Notes: generated by a model from the letters alone, not told the origin. Numbered from the stretch's first letter, positions 9,301-17,491 are shown. The stretch: DNA of 64,000 nucleotides from Polyangiaceae bacterium (GCA_947475525.1 CANJMI010000008.1:62001-126000); one strand, 5' to 3'. Numbers and translations are program-made.

Positions 9301-9394
9301 GCGCAAACCCCACGCGATAGGCCGCGACGAGCACAAGCGCGAGCAACGAGAGTGCACCCCAAGGCCACAAGCTTAAGAGTCGCGGCGACGTCAC
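6314..9394 (-). CDS. Large von Willebrand A membrane protein with glutamine-amidotransferase-like domain
   Basis: 1026 residues. The start is GTG 9394, overlapping the upstream gene's TGA (GTGA); the frame extends further up but only into the neighbour. It opens with two hydrophobic segments, then a vWA domain with a MIDAS-like DRSRSM. A segment resembling the class I glutamine amidotransferase fold follows (ALVLDGDSAKTAFVAG, then GGGLLLLGGDRSFGPGGY). A second vWA domain has a clear MIDAS, DISGSM. Near the C-terminus lie another membrane segment and a disordered Ser/Ala tail built from 9-bp repeats. Proteins of this architecture sit with BatA-like and DUF58 proteins, as here. A role in envelope quality control or metal-dependent complex assembly is inferred, not shown. 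Confidence 0.75.
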   Translation of the reverse strand: MTSPRLLSLWPWGALSLLALVLVAAYRVGFARGLRQRPVWAVAMLVASLPAIDVLLVWAGVVPESYVRFARPGLAPVGLVAVLFAAARSLDGGARMTRLRTSLHDGATAMTLIAASLAAMAPELGLPLDRMTVVVVVDRSRSMDLVPHGEERIAQELVLAEGTMRPEDRVGRVVFAGEAASEELPRLKAAPSSPQRIELARDASDIASGLRRALADLPADSGARIVLLSDGVATRGDALAAAAAALTSGIPIDVVTLEQRAQKDVRLASLRLPSTANDAEPVRLRMVIASAAAGDVELRVRRDGKLVRRARARVDAGETVLWLQEPSPGPGLHRFDVDVTAEDPSLDECAEDNAAAAFVRVRGPARALVLDGDSAKTAFVAGALRVANFEVEEGSVSAVPADIAGMAAYDLIVMGDVPASALAGAQLEALAGYVRDLGGGLLLLGGDRSFGPGGYSRTALEEISPVSFDLKQDRRRASLAEVIAIDISGSMTASVGPRTKLDLANEAAARSAALLGGGDMLGVDHVDTVSQWTVPLAPVLDRRAIEAAIRSKGAGGGGIMVDVALADAYAELDKVKVNLKHVLLFADGADAENITPAVKASVAAAERRGITTSVVALGQGPDVPDCEEISRLGKGRFYIVDDATRLPAVFTQETILASRSALVEERFRVTSSSAHVLLQGVDVNAAPMLGGYVVTLPKPRADVVLTGPEHDPILAVWQVGVGHAAAFTSDLKGRWGAEWTGWPGAARLVAQTARYLARREDDGRVRLEAEAGGGQLELRATVVDDDGRSSAFRRLKALVRGPEGFAREVSLEAAGPGTYRSTLALAAPGAYVATAIDELDGAAVATAGAALSRGDELRPTGSDAAFLARLAELTAGKRRDTLAGVFDDRGARRFAYDDITSSLIALAAFAWLAAVTARRLSVNLAWLVKHPKDARSPTPAAFVSTSATSASSASSASSASSASTASSASTASAAALVRPPPAAESFAPLPRVPEPSASLPDARPTDAGGRVLTAAEILLARKKRRN
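6510..6563. repeat. 9-bp tandem repeat (gccgacgat) in the vWA gene tail
   Basis: About six units of gccgacgat or gccgacgtc in a row; the first four are exact. On the coding (minus) strand they encode an Ala-Ser-Ser type repeat in the disordered C-terminal tail. The frame is kept whatever the copy number. Confidence 0.85.
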
Positions 9395-11322
9395 GACCGC
9401 AACTCCACCACGGTGTTCGGTTTTTGCTTCACGCTCGAGCGACCGCGCGTGAACCACCACACGTCGACGATCACAAAAGCGAGCGCCACCAAGGCCACCC
9501 AAAACGCATGGTCTCGCGGGGCAGCCGTCGCCGCCGGCGCATCGGCCACCGAGGCCGCCCCACTGGTCGCATCGAGCGACCGCCGCAGGTCACTCTCCGA
9601 GGCCGACGTCAGGTTGACAGGGACGAGCACCGAGCCTGCCGAGGGTTGCGTCCACGCCACGCGGTAGAAGCCCGCGCGCACGGCCTCGGGGATAACCGCG
9701 ATACCGGAACGTACGCTGACGATTGACGGGGCCTGCCCCTCCGCGCCGGGGCTGACGACCTCCGCCGCCGTCACTGCGAGTGGCACGTGCACTCTGAGAA
9801 GCTCCCCCGCCGTGCCTCCGCCCGCCACCGGGTCGGCTCGATGAATACGCGCCAACTCCAGCAAATTACGGGCAAATACGACAAACGACGCCTTGTAAGG
9901 CCAGTCGCTATCGGCGACATCGAAGCCCAAGAGAGTCACCTCACGCGCCTCGGTCGAGGCGTCGCACGCGATCGCCCCAAGTGAGCTTCGCACCAGCACT
10001 TGGCGCGCGCTTGCAGGCTCGAGCACGCGAGCTTGCGAGACGAGCACGTCATCGAGCGACAAGAACTTCAACCGCGGATCGAGCTCGTCCCACGACGTCA
10101 GTCTTGGCCTATCGACCAGCGCGCCCACCTTCGCCCCGAAGCACTCGCCACTCGGCGGATTGACGATCCACACGTCGCCGCCTGGCACCGTGGCTGGGCA
10201 CGCGTTCTCGACGACGACCAACGCGTCTTCGGGCACAGACGCGAACACGCGAGCGAGTGGTCCGGCGGTCACTTCGGCGTCGGGATCGGAGGCGAGCACC
10301 CGCAAGAGCCACGGAGAGGGTTCTTCGGTCGCGGCGAGAATCACCGGCAACTTCCGCCCGGGCGGAATGCTTGCGAACGCGACGTCATCCACTGCGAGCG
10401 CATCGTGGGGCGAGAGCTCGAACACGAGGCCGCTTCCGCTGTCACCCGGTGCCGGAAAAAACGTGAGCACGATCGGGCTGCGCTCGCCCGGCGCGAGAAC
10501 GACACGCCGCGAAGCAAGGGTGTCCGAGGCACCGCGCTGCTTCATCGTGACGAACACCTCGCGTGCAGCGATGCCGTGGTTTTCAACAAGCAAAAACGCC
10601 TGCACCTGCTCCCGATGCAAGACGGGATCTTCGGCGGCCCGAACGTCCACGCGGACGATCGCCGCATTGTCCATCGGCGCGCCCACGCGAATCACCTCGA
10701 CCGGGACCGCGGCCCGAAGACTCACAGGCCGAGCAAGCGCCCCATCGGTCACGACGTAGATCCGCCGCGAACCGCCACCTTGCGCAAGTCTCTGCACGGC
10801 GAGAGCAAGCGATGCCGCAAGGTCGCCTTCGACTTCACGCACGGTGAGCTCATCGAGCGCTGCGTGCATGCGGCGGCGGTCGCGGTCCGGAGCCATGACG
10901 AGCCGCGGCTCTCGCCCGGCATCGAGGATCATGGCGTCACTCCCGGGACCGAGTGCGGACACGATGTCGTGCGCGACGCGTTTGGCTTCGTCGAGGCGAA
11001 CCTTGCCGCCATCGACGCCCGCCATCGACGCGCTCGTGTCGATGAGAATGGCCACGTGCTCTCCGCTCGTCGCCTTGCCGGAAGTCGCAGGGCGAGCCGC
11101 GGCCAGAGCGAAAGCGGTGAGCGCGAGAAGCTGCAAAAATAGGGGAAGCTGCGGAACGAGGCGCTTGAAGGGCGAGCGCGCAGCGAGCTCCCGTTGGACC
11201 TCCACCCATAGCCAAGTCGACGCGACCCGTTGACGCACGCGACGCGCCTTGAGCACGTAGAGCAGCGTCAACGGAATGAGCAGCCCGAGCAGGCCGAGCC
11301 ATCCTGCCGAGAGCCACCTCAT
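9391..11322 (-). CDS. BatA-like von Willebrand A membrane protein
   Basis: 643 residues. I set the start at ATG 11322 because MRWLSAGWLGLLGLLIPLTL is the typical BatA N-terminal membrane segment; the frame upstream lacks these features. After a second hydrophobic stretch comes a vWA domain with the MIDAS motif DTSASM (HVAILIDTSASMAG), then a long beta-rich periplasmic region and a C-terminal membrane helix (FWVALVALAFVIVDVWWF). Bat-type proteins work with DUF58 proteins and MoxR AAA ATPases in envelope or stress functions. Here the DUF58 gene lies 37 bases upstream and another vWA protein overlaps downstream, but no MoxR gene is visible in the window. Confidence 0.8.
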   Translation of the reverse strand: MRWLSAGWLGLLGLLIPLTLLYVLKARRVRQRVASTWLWVEVQRELAARSPFKRLVPQLPLFLQLLALTAFALAAARPATSGKATSGEHVAILIDTSASMAGVDGGKVRLDEAKRVAHDIVSALGPGSDAMILDAGREPRLVMAPDRDRRRMHAALDELTVREVEGDLAASLALAVQRLAQGGGSRRIYVVTDGALARPVSLRAAVPVEVIRVGAPMDNAAIVRVDVRAAEDPVLHREQVQAFLLVENHGIAAREVFVTMKQRGASDTLASRRVVLAPGERSPIVLTFFPAPGDSGSGLVFELSPHDALAVDDVAFASIPPGRKLPVILAATEEPSPWLLRVLASDPDAEVTAGPLARVFASVPEDALVVVENACPATVPGGDVWIVNPPSGECFGAKVGALVDRPRLTSWDELDPRLKFLSLDDVLVSQARVLEPASARQVLVRSSLGAIACDASTEAREVTLLGFDVADSDWPYKASFVVFARNLLELARIHRADPVAGGGTAGELLRVHVPLAVTAAEVVSPGAEGQAPSIVSVRSGIAVIPEAVRAGFYRVAWTQPSAGSVLVPVNLTSASESDLRRSLDATSGAASVADAPAATAAPRDHAFWVALVALAFVIVDVWWFTRGRSSVKQKPNTVVELRS

Positions 11323-11359
11323 CGGAGGGCCTCGCCTCCCGACGCGCGTCGCTGCGGGT

Positions 11360-12241
11360 TCATTCGTCCACCCCGCGCGCGACCATGCGCCGTACGACGG
11401 GCGCGATCGGTTCGTCGCTTCGCGCGCGCACGTACGTTGCGCCATGGCGGCGAGCCCACGCTCCAAGCTCCTGGTAGAGCGAAGCTAGTCGGCGCGCGTA
11501 CGCGTTGGCGGTTGCAGCGTCCATGACAAGCTCGATTGTGGCTCCCGTCTCGGCGTCTTCAAGGGCAAGATCACCTTCGAGAGATGGCGAGACATCCTCC
11601 GCCGACAGCACCTGAACGAGCACAACGTCATGGCCACCCGCGACGGCTCGCGAGAGCGCACCGCGCCACGGACCCGCGTCGAAAAAATCGCTGAACACGG
11701 CGAGCAGTCCTGGGCGTGCACCGCGCAACACCACGCCTTCGATCGAGCGCGCGAGGTCCGTCTGACCTCCGGCCTCCAGCGCATCGAGTTGGCGCAAGAG
11801 CGTGGGCAAACCATGCCGACCGCGCAACGGGGGAAGGTCGCGCGTCGTCCCCGCTCCGGCGACCACCACTTGAGCCCGCTCCGACTCAGCGAGCGTCATG
11901 TACCCGAGCGCCGCGGCCAGGCGCCGAAGCACATCGAGTTTCTTCGGCTCGCCAAAATCGAGCGAAGCCGAGCAGTCGCAGATCATTCGCGCGACGACGT
12001 CCTCCTCCGCACGAAACACCTTGAGCACCGGCTCACCCGAGCGTGCATACGCCGCCCAGTCGATGCGTCGAAGGTCGTCCCCTTGCGTGTAGGGGCGGTG
12101 CTCGTGAAACTCCGCCGAACCACCACGGCGTTTCGCCAGATGCTCTCCCGGACCACCGGAACGCGCGCGCGGCGAAAAGCGGCGGCGCAAGACTTCGAGC
12201 TCGCGTACAAACGACGGATCGAGCAGGGCGAGGCCAGGCAT
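11360..12241 (-). CDS. DUF58 family protein
   Basis: 293 residues with the DUF58 signature: HRPYTQGDDLRRIDWAAYAR followed by VARMICDCSASLDF, where the usual DxSxSM MIDAS-like motif reads DCSASL. DUF58 proteins accompany MoxR ATPases and BatA-like vWA proteins, and this gene heads exactly such a pair on the minus strand. There is no transmembrane segment, so it is probably cytoplasmic. It lies nine bases downstream of a receiver-like gene and 37 bases upstream of the BatA-like gene, so the set is likely one transcript. The molecular activity of DUF58 proteins is not established. Confidence 0.85.
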   Translation of the reverse strand: MPGLALLDPSFVRELEVLRRRFSPRARSGGPGEHLAKRRGGSAEFHEHRPYTQGDDLRRIDWAAYARSGEPVLKVFRAEEDVVARMICDCSASLDFGEPKKLDVLRRLAAALGYMTLAESERAQVVVAGAGTTRDLPPLRGRHGLPTLLRQLDALEAGGQTDLARSIEGVVLRGARPGLLAVFSDFFDAGPWRGALSRAVAGGHDVVLVQVLSAEDVSPSLEGDLALEDAETGATIELVMDAATANAYARRLASLYQELGAWARRHGATYVRARSDEPIAPVVRRMVARGVDE

Positions 12242-12250
12242 TCAACGCTC

Positions 12251-12619
12251 TCAGGCAGACTTCTGCGCCGACGCGATCGCCTTCTTCACCGCCGTTCCAA
12301 TCGCGCGCCACGTCGCATACCCCGCGTCCGGCACCACCGATTTCATCGACTCGATCGCATCCTCGGTGCCGTCGACAAACACGATCGGAATGTGGCGAGT
12401 CGTCTTTTTTTCGCGAAGTGCCAACGCGAGCCGCTTGCCGTGCGAGGGCTGACGGCTGAGATCGATCACGACTGCATGCGGAGCGGCCGCGCCGACCGCG
12501 CGAAACGCCGCGCTGCCATCCTTCGCGCAGAGGGCCACGTCATAGCCGGCCCGCTCGAGACGCTCCGCGCGCTCCTCGAGGCCGTCTTTGTCCCAATGGA
12601 TCAAGAGAACGCTTGGCAT
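12251..12619 (-). CDS. Degenerate response-regulator receiver-like protein
   Basis: 122 residues with the length and alternating pattern of a single receiver domain: LLIHWDKDG near the N-terminus, VVIDLS with Asp53 at the phospho-acceptor place, and IPIVFVDG. The conserved Thr/Ser is replaced by Asp, and the C-terminal Lys of the KP motif appears replaced (GYATWRA). The first acidic pair is also irregular (His-Trp-Asp). It is therefore probably a pseudo-receiver that may not be phosphorylated in the normal way. It lies between the DUF1877 gene and the DUF58 gene, closely spaced with both, so it may serve the Bat-like set. Confidence is moderate because the motifs are weak. Confidence 0.55.
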   Translation of the reverse strand: MPSVLLIHWDKDGLEERAERLERAGYDVALCAKDGSAAFRAVGAAAPHAVVIDLSRQPSHGKRLALALREKKTTRHIPIVFVDGTEDAIESMKSVVPDAGYATWRAIGTAVKKAIASAQKSA

Positions 12620-12638
12620 TCGCCTCCGCGTCGCGCGC

Positions 12639-13148
12639 TCAAAGCCGCTCCCCTATCCGCACGACCATGGCTTCGCCTGCCACCGCCGCGTGGCCGTAGT
12701 GCTTCGCCAGAAGCTCGAGCTTTTTCAACAAATAATCGCGATTTCCACGGTAGCCGGCGGTTCGCCCGTCCGACATGTACGGGTCGGTGTCTTCCCCATC
12801 GCCCCCGTAGAGCTTCGCGAATTGCCGACATACGGCAGCGAGAGCCTCGGCGACGACCGGCACGCGAACGGCGTCAACGTAGCTCCACGCCGCACGAGCG
12901 TCGCAGTCCGGCAACGGCAGTTCACCGAGCGTAGGACCGCGCTCGGGCAAGCGCACCCCACCGTCGATCAACACGGCAAGCGCCTCCCAAGCGCGCCCGA
13001 GATCGAGCCCGCGGCCGTCCGCGAGTGATACCCGATGGTCAAACTTTGAAAGAACATCCGGCTTATCTCGGAGGCGGTCGACGTCAGAGACGGGCAGACG
13101 GATGTAAACGCCGACGATCGGCTTCGTCCCTTCCCCCACGCCCGGCAC
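12639..13148 (-). CDS. DUF1877 (YfbM-like) protein
   Basis: 169 residues starting at GTG 13148. The pattern VGVYIRLPVSDVDRLRDKP at the N-terminus, LDLGRAWEALAVLI in the middle and a closing YGHAAVAGEAMVV region fits DUF1877, a small family of unknown function related to E. coli YfbM. It appears soluble, with no signal peptide. A TATCCT box ends seven bases before the GTG, so it may start a transcript that runs on into the receiver-like, DUF58 and vWA genes. No link to those neighbours is known. Confidence 0.7.
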   Translation of the reverse strand: MPGVGEGTKPIVGVYIRLPVSDVDRLRDKPDVLSKFDHRVSLADGRGLDLGRAWEALAVLIDGGVRLPERGPTLGELPLPDCDARAAWSYVDAVRVPVVAEALAAVCRQFAKLYGGDGEDTDPYMSDGRTAGYRGNRDYLLKKLELLAKHYGHAAVAGEAMVVRIGERL

Positions 13149-13155
13149 ATCTTGA

Positions 13156-13161
13156 AGGATA
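13156..13161 (-). promoter_or_regulatory. Candidate -10 box before the DUF1877 gene
   Basis: On the minus strand, TATCCT ends seven bases before the GTG start at 13148. No good -35 box is seen. It lies in the 48-bp gap between greB and the DUF1877 gene and fits the leaderless pattern seen elsewhere in the window. Confidence 0.3.
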
Positions 13162-13196
13162 GCCCCAATGCGCGGGGTTAGATACGCCCGCGTCCT

Positions 13197-13682
13197 TTAA
13201 GCATCGACGAAGTCGCCGTAACAAATCGCGAGGATCTCAAGCTCGAGGTCACCGGCGGGCCGCGGCACGACGACACGATCGCCCACTTTGCGTTTCAACA
13301 GCCCTCGGCCGATCGGCGAGAGGTAGCTCACGCGCCCGCGCGATGGCTCCGATTCGTCTTCACCCACGATCTGGTAGCGAGTCCGTTTGCCGTCATCGTC
13401 CTCGACATCGACCGTCGCCCCGAAGAACGCCACGTTGCCCGACTGGCTCCGTGGGTCCACAACCTCGATCGAGTCGAGCCGCTTTTGCAAGAAGCGGATC
13501 CGTCGATCGATGTCACGCAGGCGAAGCTTGCCGTATTTGTATTCGGCGTTCTCGCTTCGGTCCCCATGAGCTGCGGCCGTCGCCACCTCGTGCACCGTCT
13601 TCGGCCGTTCGACTTCGAAGAGTTGCTTCAGCTCGGCCGTCAGCTTCGCGGCCCCTTCCGGCGTGATGTAACTCTTGGCCAC
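13197..13682 (-). CDS. greB: Transcription elongation factor GreB
   Basis: Stimulates cleavage of backtracked RNA in the RNA polymerase secondary channel. The 161 residues match the GreA/GreB family: an N-terminal coiled coil with DRSENAEYKYGK at the tip region (acidic DxxE residues) and a C-terminal FKBP-like domain with VGEDESEP and SPIGRGLLKRKVGD. The ITPEGAAKLTAEL opening and the LRDIDRRIRFLQKRL helix favour GreB over GreA. The start is GTG 13682 (GTG GCC AAG AGT). It follows the Cys-rich lipoprotein gene by ten bases on the same strand, so the two may be co-transcribed. Confidence 0.92.
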   Translation of the reverse strand: MAKSYITPEGAAKLTAELKQLFEVERPKTVHEVATAAAHGDRSENAEYKYGKLRLRDIDRRIRFLQKRLDSIEVVDPRSQSGNVAFFGATVDVEDDDGKRTRYQIVGEDESEPSRGRVSYLSPIGRGLLKRKVGDRVVVPRPAGDLELEILAICYGDFVDA

Positions 13683-13692
13683 GGCGCTCGAC

Positions 13693-15552
13693 TCAAGGCC
13701 CGCAGCTCAGCGCCTTGGTGCAGCCGCTCGGAGCCAGCAGCTTCGTCGCGCAGCATTTTTCACCCTCGGGCGCGCCCTTGCAGTTGGCGTCGTCCGGGGT
13801 AGCCGAGGGCGCGTTCAATCGCGTTTGGTCGCATGAATCGTTCGTGCAGCCGTAGGCATCCAGCCGGTCCGTGAAGGTGCACGCTTCGACGGCGGTCTCC
13901 TTTTTCGAATCACACCACAAGCATTTTTGCTGCGTATTTTTAAGATCGTCGGAGGACCAACCCGCGGGCTTCGCGATGGCCGGGTTGTTCAAGCAGCCTG
14001 CCGCGATGGCCCCAGGCGCGAGCGGCGTCGTGATGCAACCGAGTTTCGCGTCGCACTTTCTCTCGTGGCAAGGGTCGGTGCTTCCGCACAACCCCGCGCC
14101 CGAATCATTCTTGCACTTGCCCCCGTTCTTGCCGAACTCGCAGCTGTCCGCGGTGCACACGCTGGCGTCGTTGCAGGTGTTGCCGCACGCGCCGCAGTGA
14201 CTGAAGTCCTTCGTGAGGTCAACGCAACTGCCTGCGCAATTGGTGAAGCCAACTGGGCAGTTGTCGACGCAAGCACCCGAGCCGTCCGCTCCCGGGCTGC
14301 AGAGCTGACCCGCGGCACAGATCGTCGCGCAGTTGCCGCAATTATTGGGATCCTTCGAGACGTCGACGCAGCCGCCGCCGCAGGCCTGGCGCGGTGAAGA
14401 GCAGCTCGTGGCGCACAGCCCAACGTCGCAAAGCTCGCTCTTGCTTTTATCGCAGGCATTGCCGCAACTGCCGCAATTGGCGGGGTCGGCTTGCAAGTCG
14501 ACGCAGCCGCCATTGCAGTCATCTTGACCCGCCGGGCAGTCGCCGCTCAGGCATGTACCCGCAGAGCACTTCTCGCCAGGACCGCACGCCGTCATGCAAT
14601 TTCCGCAGTGAGCCGGATCGGTTTGCGTGTCGACGCAGGACACGCCGCAGACGGTCTTCTGATCGTTCTGGGTGCACTTCGTCTCGTTGGCGCACGCGCA
14701 CGACGAGCAAAATGGGCTCGATGCGTCGCACGCCTGGTGACCGTTCGCGCAGACTTGCGTAGGCACGACCAACGCCTCGGGACACTCGGGATCACAGCCG
14801 CCGCAGTGGTTGCCGTTCGACGTGATATCGACGCACTTTCCACAGCATTGGGTCAGGCTTTCACTGCAGGTGACGGCGCAAATTCCCGCCGAGCAGAGTT
14901 CCCCAGGTGCGCAGGCATTGCCGCATTTTCCGCAATTCAGCGGGTCGTCAAAGATGCTCGTGCACGCGCCGAGGCACACCTTTTTTTCGCAGTTTTCAGG
15001 AGCGACACAAGCGGGAGCGCCATTCGAGGCGGCGCCGTCGACGCACACGGTCTGGGCCCCGCAGCGCGAGCAGTCCGGGCCGCAGCAGGTCGGATCGGTC
15101 TTGCGATTCGTGCAGCCACCCTGCTCGTTTTTGTCGGGCAGAGTGGCGGGGCAGGTATCCCCCGCGAAGCACTTACCGGCGGCGCAGAGCTCACCCGTCG
15201 CGCACTGGATGTTGCACGAACCGCAGAACGTCGCGTTCGCGAGTGGATTGATGCATTGCTCGACGCACTTGAGCTCCGCGGGCGTACAGCCCGAAGGCAC
15301 GGACTCGCCACCGCCGCCGCCGCCCTGCCCGCCCGCCACGCAGAAGACCGAGAAGGAGGGTTGCACGCCCGAGCAAACCGAACCGACGCCCTTGGCGACC
15401 GCCTTCTCGCAGCTCTCGCGGTAGCCCACGTCGGCACAACGCGAGCACACCTCGGCGAGCTCATTGCAAGGATTGCCGCACCCCGGGGAGAAGAACGCGA
15501 GGGCGAATGCGGCAGCGAATGCCGGGATGACCAGTGACCAAAACCGCTTCAT
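13693..15552 (-). CDS. Cysteine-rich repeat lipoprotein
   Basis: 619 residues. I set the start at ATG 15552, which gives a signal peptide ending in SPGC (Cys25); the longer frame adds an Arg-rich, unlikely leader. The mature protein has about seven copies of a Cys-rich unit whose core is NCGxCxxxC, usually preceded by CVDxxxDP and followed by GxxCxxGxC, for example CVDLQADPANCGSCGNAC. This matches cysteine-repeat surface lipoproteins common in Myxococcota. The last 130 residues are still Cys-rich but do not repeat. It is probably an outer-membrane surface protein with many disulfides; its role is unknown. It lies just upstream of greB on the same strand. Confidence 0.8.
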   Translation of the reverse strand: MKRFWSLVIPAFAAAFALAFFSPGCGNPCNELAEVCSRCADVGYRESCEKAVAKGVGSVCSGVQPSFSVFCVAGGQGGGGGGESVPSGCTPAELKCVEQCINPLANATFCGSCNIQCATGELCAAGKCFAGDTCPATLPDKNEQGGCTNRKTDPTCCGPDCSRCGAQTVCVDGAASNGAPACVAPENCEKKVCLGACTSIFDDPLNCGKCGNACAPGELCSAGICAVTCSESLTQCCGKCVDITSNGNHCGGCDPECPEALVVPTQVCANGHQACDASSPFCSSCACANETKCTQNDQKTVCGVSCVDTQTDPAHCGNCMTACGPGEKCSAGTCLSGDCPAGQDDCNGGCVDLQADPANCGSCGNACDKSKSELCDVGLCATSCSSPRQACGGGCVDVSKDPNNCGNCATICAAGQLCSPGADGSGACVDNCPVGFTNCAGSCVDLTKDFSHCGACGNTCNDASVCTADSCEFGKNGGKCKNDSGAGLCGSTDPCHERKCDAKLGCITTPLAPGAIAAGCLNNPAIAKPAGWSSDDLKNTQQKCLWCDSKKETAVEACTFTDRLDAYGCTNDSCDQTRLNAPSATPDDANCKGAPEGEKCCATKLLAPSGCTKALSCGP

Positions 15553-15610
15553 GTAATTCGCTTTCGATCCTCGCACGTTCGAGAGGCCGCAGGCCAAGAA
15601 CCGCCGCGTT

Positions 15611-17422
15611 TCACTTGGGGGTCGGCGGTACGAAGACCTGATTGATCGCCTGCACGCTCGCGCCCGCCGGATAGGCATAAGACACATCATGTGTGCTCGG
15701 ACTCACGCCGAGTGTGCCCCAGCCCCACACCGTCACGCCGAAAGGAGCCGCGCTGTTCATCTCGCGACGACCATTCGAGCACGTGCCGACATCCTTGAAG
15801 TCGCCCGTGACGAGATCGACGCGCGTGTATTCGAGCTCGTCGCCAAGCGGGAGCCAACCCGCAATTGGACCCGCGCAGTCGAGGTTGACCGGCTCAAATT
15901 GCATCGTGATGAGGCTCTTGCGTCGCACGACAACGAGGCTCGTCTCCGAGTACGTCGGGTCGGCAAAGAACACATACGAGTCAAGGAACTGATCGACCGG
16001 AACGACGTTGACCCACTCCGGATCGCCTTCGTGACCGCCGTACATCTCGGAACCCGTCATGTATTGCGCGAGGTAAAATGGATGGTCCGCGTCTTGACTC
16101 GAAACCTCAAACGGTCCGGCGGCGTCGAACATGGCGCTCTCACCGCTCTTCAACGTCAGCGGTGCGCCGAGCGGCGGCCCTGGTTTCCATTGAAGGGTCG
16201 TCCCGTCTACGGCACCGACGAGGCGCCATGGCGGAGCCTCCTCCTGGCCCATCGCCGATGCGCGGTTCCTGTAGCGCACGAGCGCGTAGCGGCTTCCGAG
16301 CGCACGGACCGGCGGAATTTGTTGGTGCGCGGAGTCACAAAAAGGCACGTCAACCGGCACGCTCAAACAGCTCGCGGCGCCCCACAGACCGACAGGCTTG
16401 TCCGACTGAATCGGCGCGCCGATTAACTCTTCCTTCTGCGCAATTTGCAAGTATTGACCCGCCTGCAATTTGTAGACGACCGGCTGGTTTGCGGGAGTCG
16501 CGGCAATTCCACCACCGCCGACGACGGCCACGCCGGGAAGCAGCGTCACGGTCGTGTTGTCCTCCTTCGCGAGCACATCGATGGATGGCACTGCGGGGCC
16601 GAAGGTCTGCGCCTTCGGGAAGGCGCTTATCGCGACGTAGTTGGTGTCCCATGCGCTCGTCGGCAAGAGGAGGCTCGCCGACGTTGCCTGAGCGGACGCT
16701 CCGCCGAACGGAAGGATCGTGTACGCCACGACGGGCCGGTCGGTGGTGAGGTGGAAGGCCTTGCCGAAACCGCTGCCCATCACGCCGGTGGGCGCGTCGA
16801 TCGCAGGCGGAAAAGGGCACTTCAAGCCCTGACCTTGCGAGTCATGGGAGAGGAACACCGCCGCAACCTCACCTACCGGGAGCCCGACCGCGGGATCGTA
16901 GGGCAAGTAAGTGAGGCTCGCCCCTTGGCCCTGCGGGATGCGGATGAAGTCGCCTTGCAGCGGCTTGCCGTCGTAGGAGAGGGTGATGTGCACCGGGACG
17001 GTCCACGTGTTGGCCACGAACGAAGCGAAACACGCGCCGCGCACCGCGCTGATGATGTCGGGCTTGAGCGCGTAATAGTCACAGCCGTAAGAGCTCTTGG
17101 CCGCTTGGGCCGCGCCGCACGGATCGTTCGAACACTGCCCGGCAAGACACGCTTGATCCCCCGTGCACGCCATGACGATCGCGCCGTCGCAAGTAATTTT
17201 CTTCAGATCCGCGGAACACACCGGTTCGCACGAGGGGCCCGAGCCGACCGAGAGTCCGCCTCCGATATCCGACGAGGTCGAGCTCGCGGGACCACCGCCT
17301 GCGCCCGTGGTCGAGCTTCCAGAAGCGCTGGCCGTCGTCGTTTTCGTGGACGAGCATGCCGCGTAACCGACGAGCCCGAGCACGGCGAGCGCACAACGAG
17401 CGAAGATTGGCTGCGGTCGCAT
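15611..17422 (-). CDS. IgGFc-binding-like surface lipoprotein
   Basis: 603 residues. The signal peptide ends in the lipobox YAAC (Cys23), followed by a Ser/Thr/Gly-rich linker, a short Cys-rich segment (CEPVCSADLKKITCDG, ACLAGQCSNDPCG) and a long beta-rich region. The beta region contains SYGCDYYALKP, FVANTWTVPVHITLSYDG, PVVAYTILPFGG, LLLPTSAWDTNYVAISAF and QIPPVRALGSRYALVRYRNR. These features resemble the IgGFc-binding protein N-terminal domain found in many myxobacterial lipoproteins. It is a paralogue of the divergent gene at 17492, sharing the order linker, Cys segment, YxGCDYxxL, SLLLP and IPPxxxL. Binding to immunoglobulin is not implied; adhesion or prey/matrix contact is a guess. Confidence 0.75.
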   Translation of the reverse strand: MRPQPIFARCALAVLGLVGYAACSSTKTTTASASGSSTTGAGGGPASSTSSDIGGGLSVGSGPSCEPVCSADLKKITCDGAIVMACTGDQACLAGQCSNDPCGAAQAAKSSYGCDYYALKPDIISAVRGACFASFVANTWTVPVHITLSYDGKPLQGDFIRIPQGQGASLTYLPYDPAVGLPVGEVAAVFLSHDSQGQGLKCPFPPAIDAPTGVMGSGFGKAFHLTTDRPVVAYTILPFGGASAQATSASLLLPTSAWDTNYVAISAFPKAQTFGPAVPSIDVLAKEDNTTVTLLPGVAVVGGGGIAATPANQPVVYKLQAGQYLQIAQKEELIGAPIQSDKPVGLWGAASCLSVPVDVPFCDSAHQQIPPVRALGSRYALVRYRNRASAMGQEEAPPWRLVGAVDGTTLQWKPGPPLGAPLTLKSGESAMFDAAGPFEVSSQDADHPFYLAQYMTGSEMYGGHEGDPEWVNVVPVDQFLDSYVFFADPTYSETSLVVVRRKSLITMQFEPVNLDCAGPIAGWLPLGDELEYTRVDLVTGDFKDVGTCSNGRREMNSAAPFGVTVWGWGTLGVSPSTHDVSYAYPAGASVQAINQVFVPPTPK

Positions 17423-17428
17423 TCGTCG

Positions 17429-17434
17429 AACGTA
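17429..17434 (-). promoter_or_regulatory. Candidate -10 box of the minus-strand IgGFc-like gene
   Basis: On the minus strand, TACGTT ends six bases before the ATG at 17422. No clear -35 box; a CGCGC-GAA-GCGCG inverted repeat at 17440-17452 lies in the spacer. The same hexamer precedes the Cys-rich lipoprotein gene at 22346. Confidence 0.3.
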
Positions 17435-17491
17435 CCACGCGCGCGAAGCGCGAGCCTAGCCCGACCCCTCGAACTGTGATGCAGTGACACC

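Noticed and set aside
11630-12934. Plus-strand open frame of 434 codons across the DUF58 and receiver-like genes
   Set aside because: Arg/His-rich translation typical of a GC shadow frame; the minus strand carries clear domain motifs.
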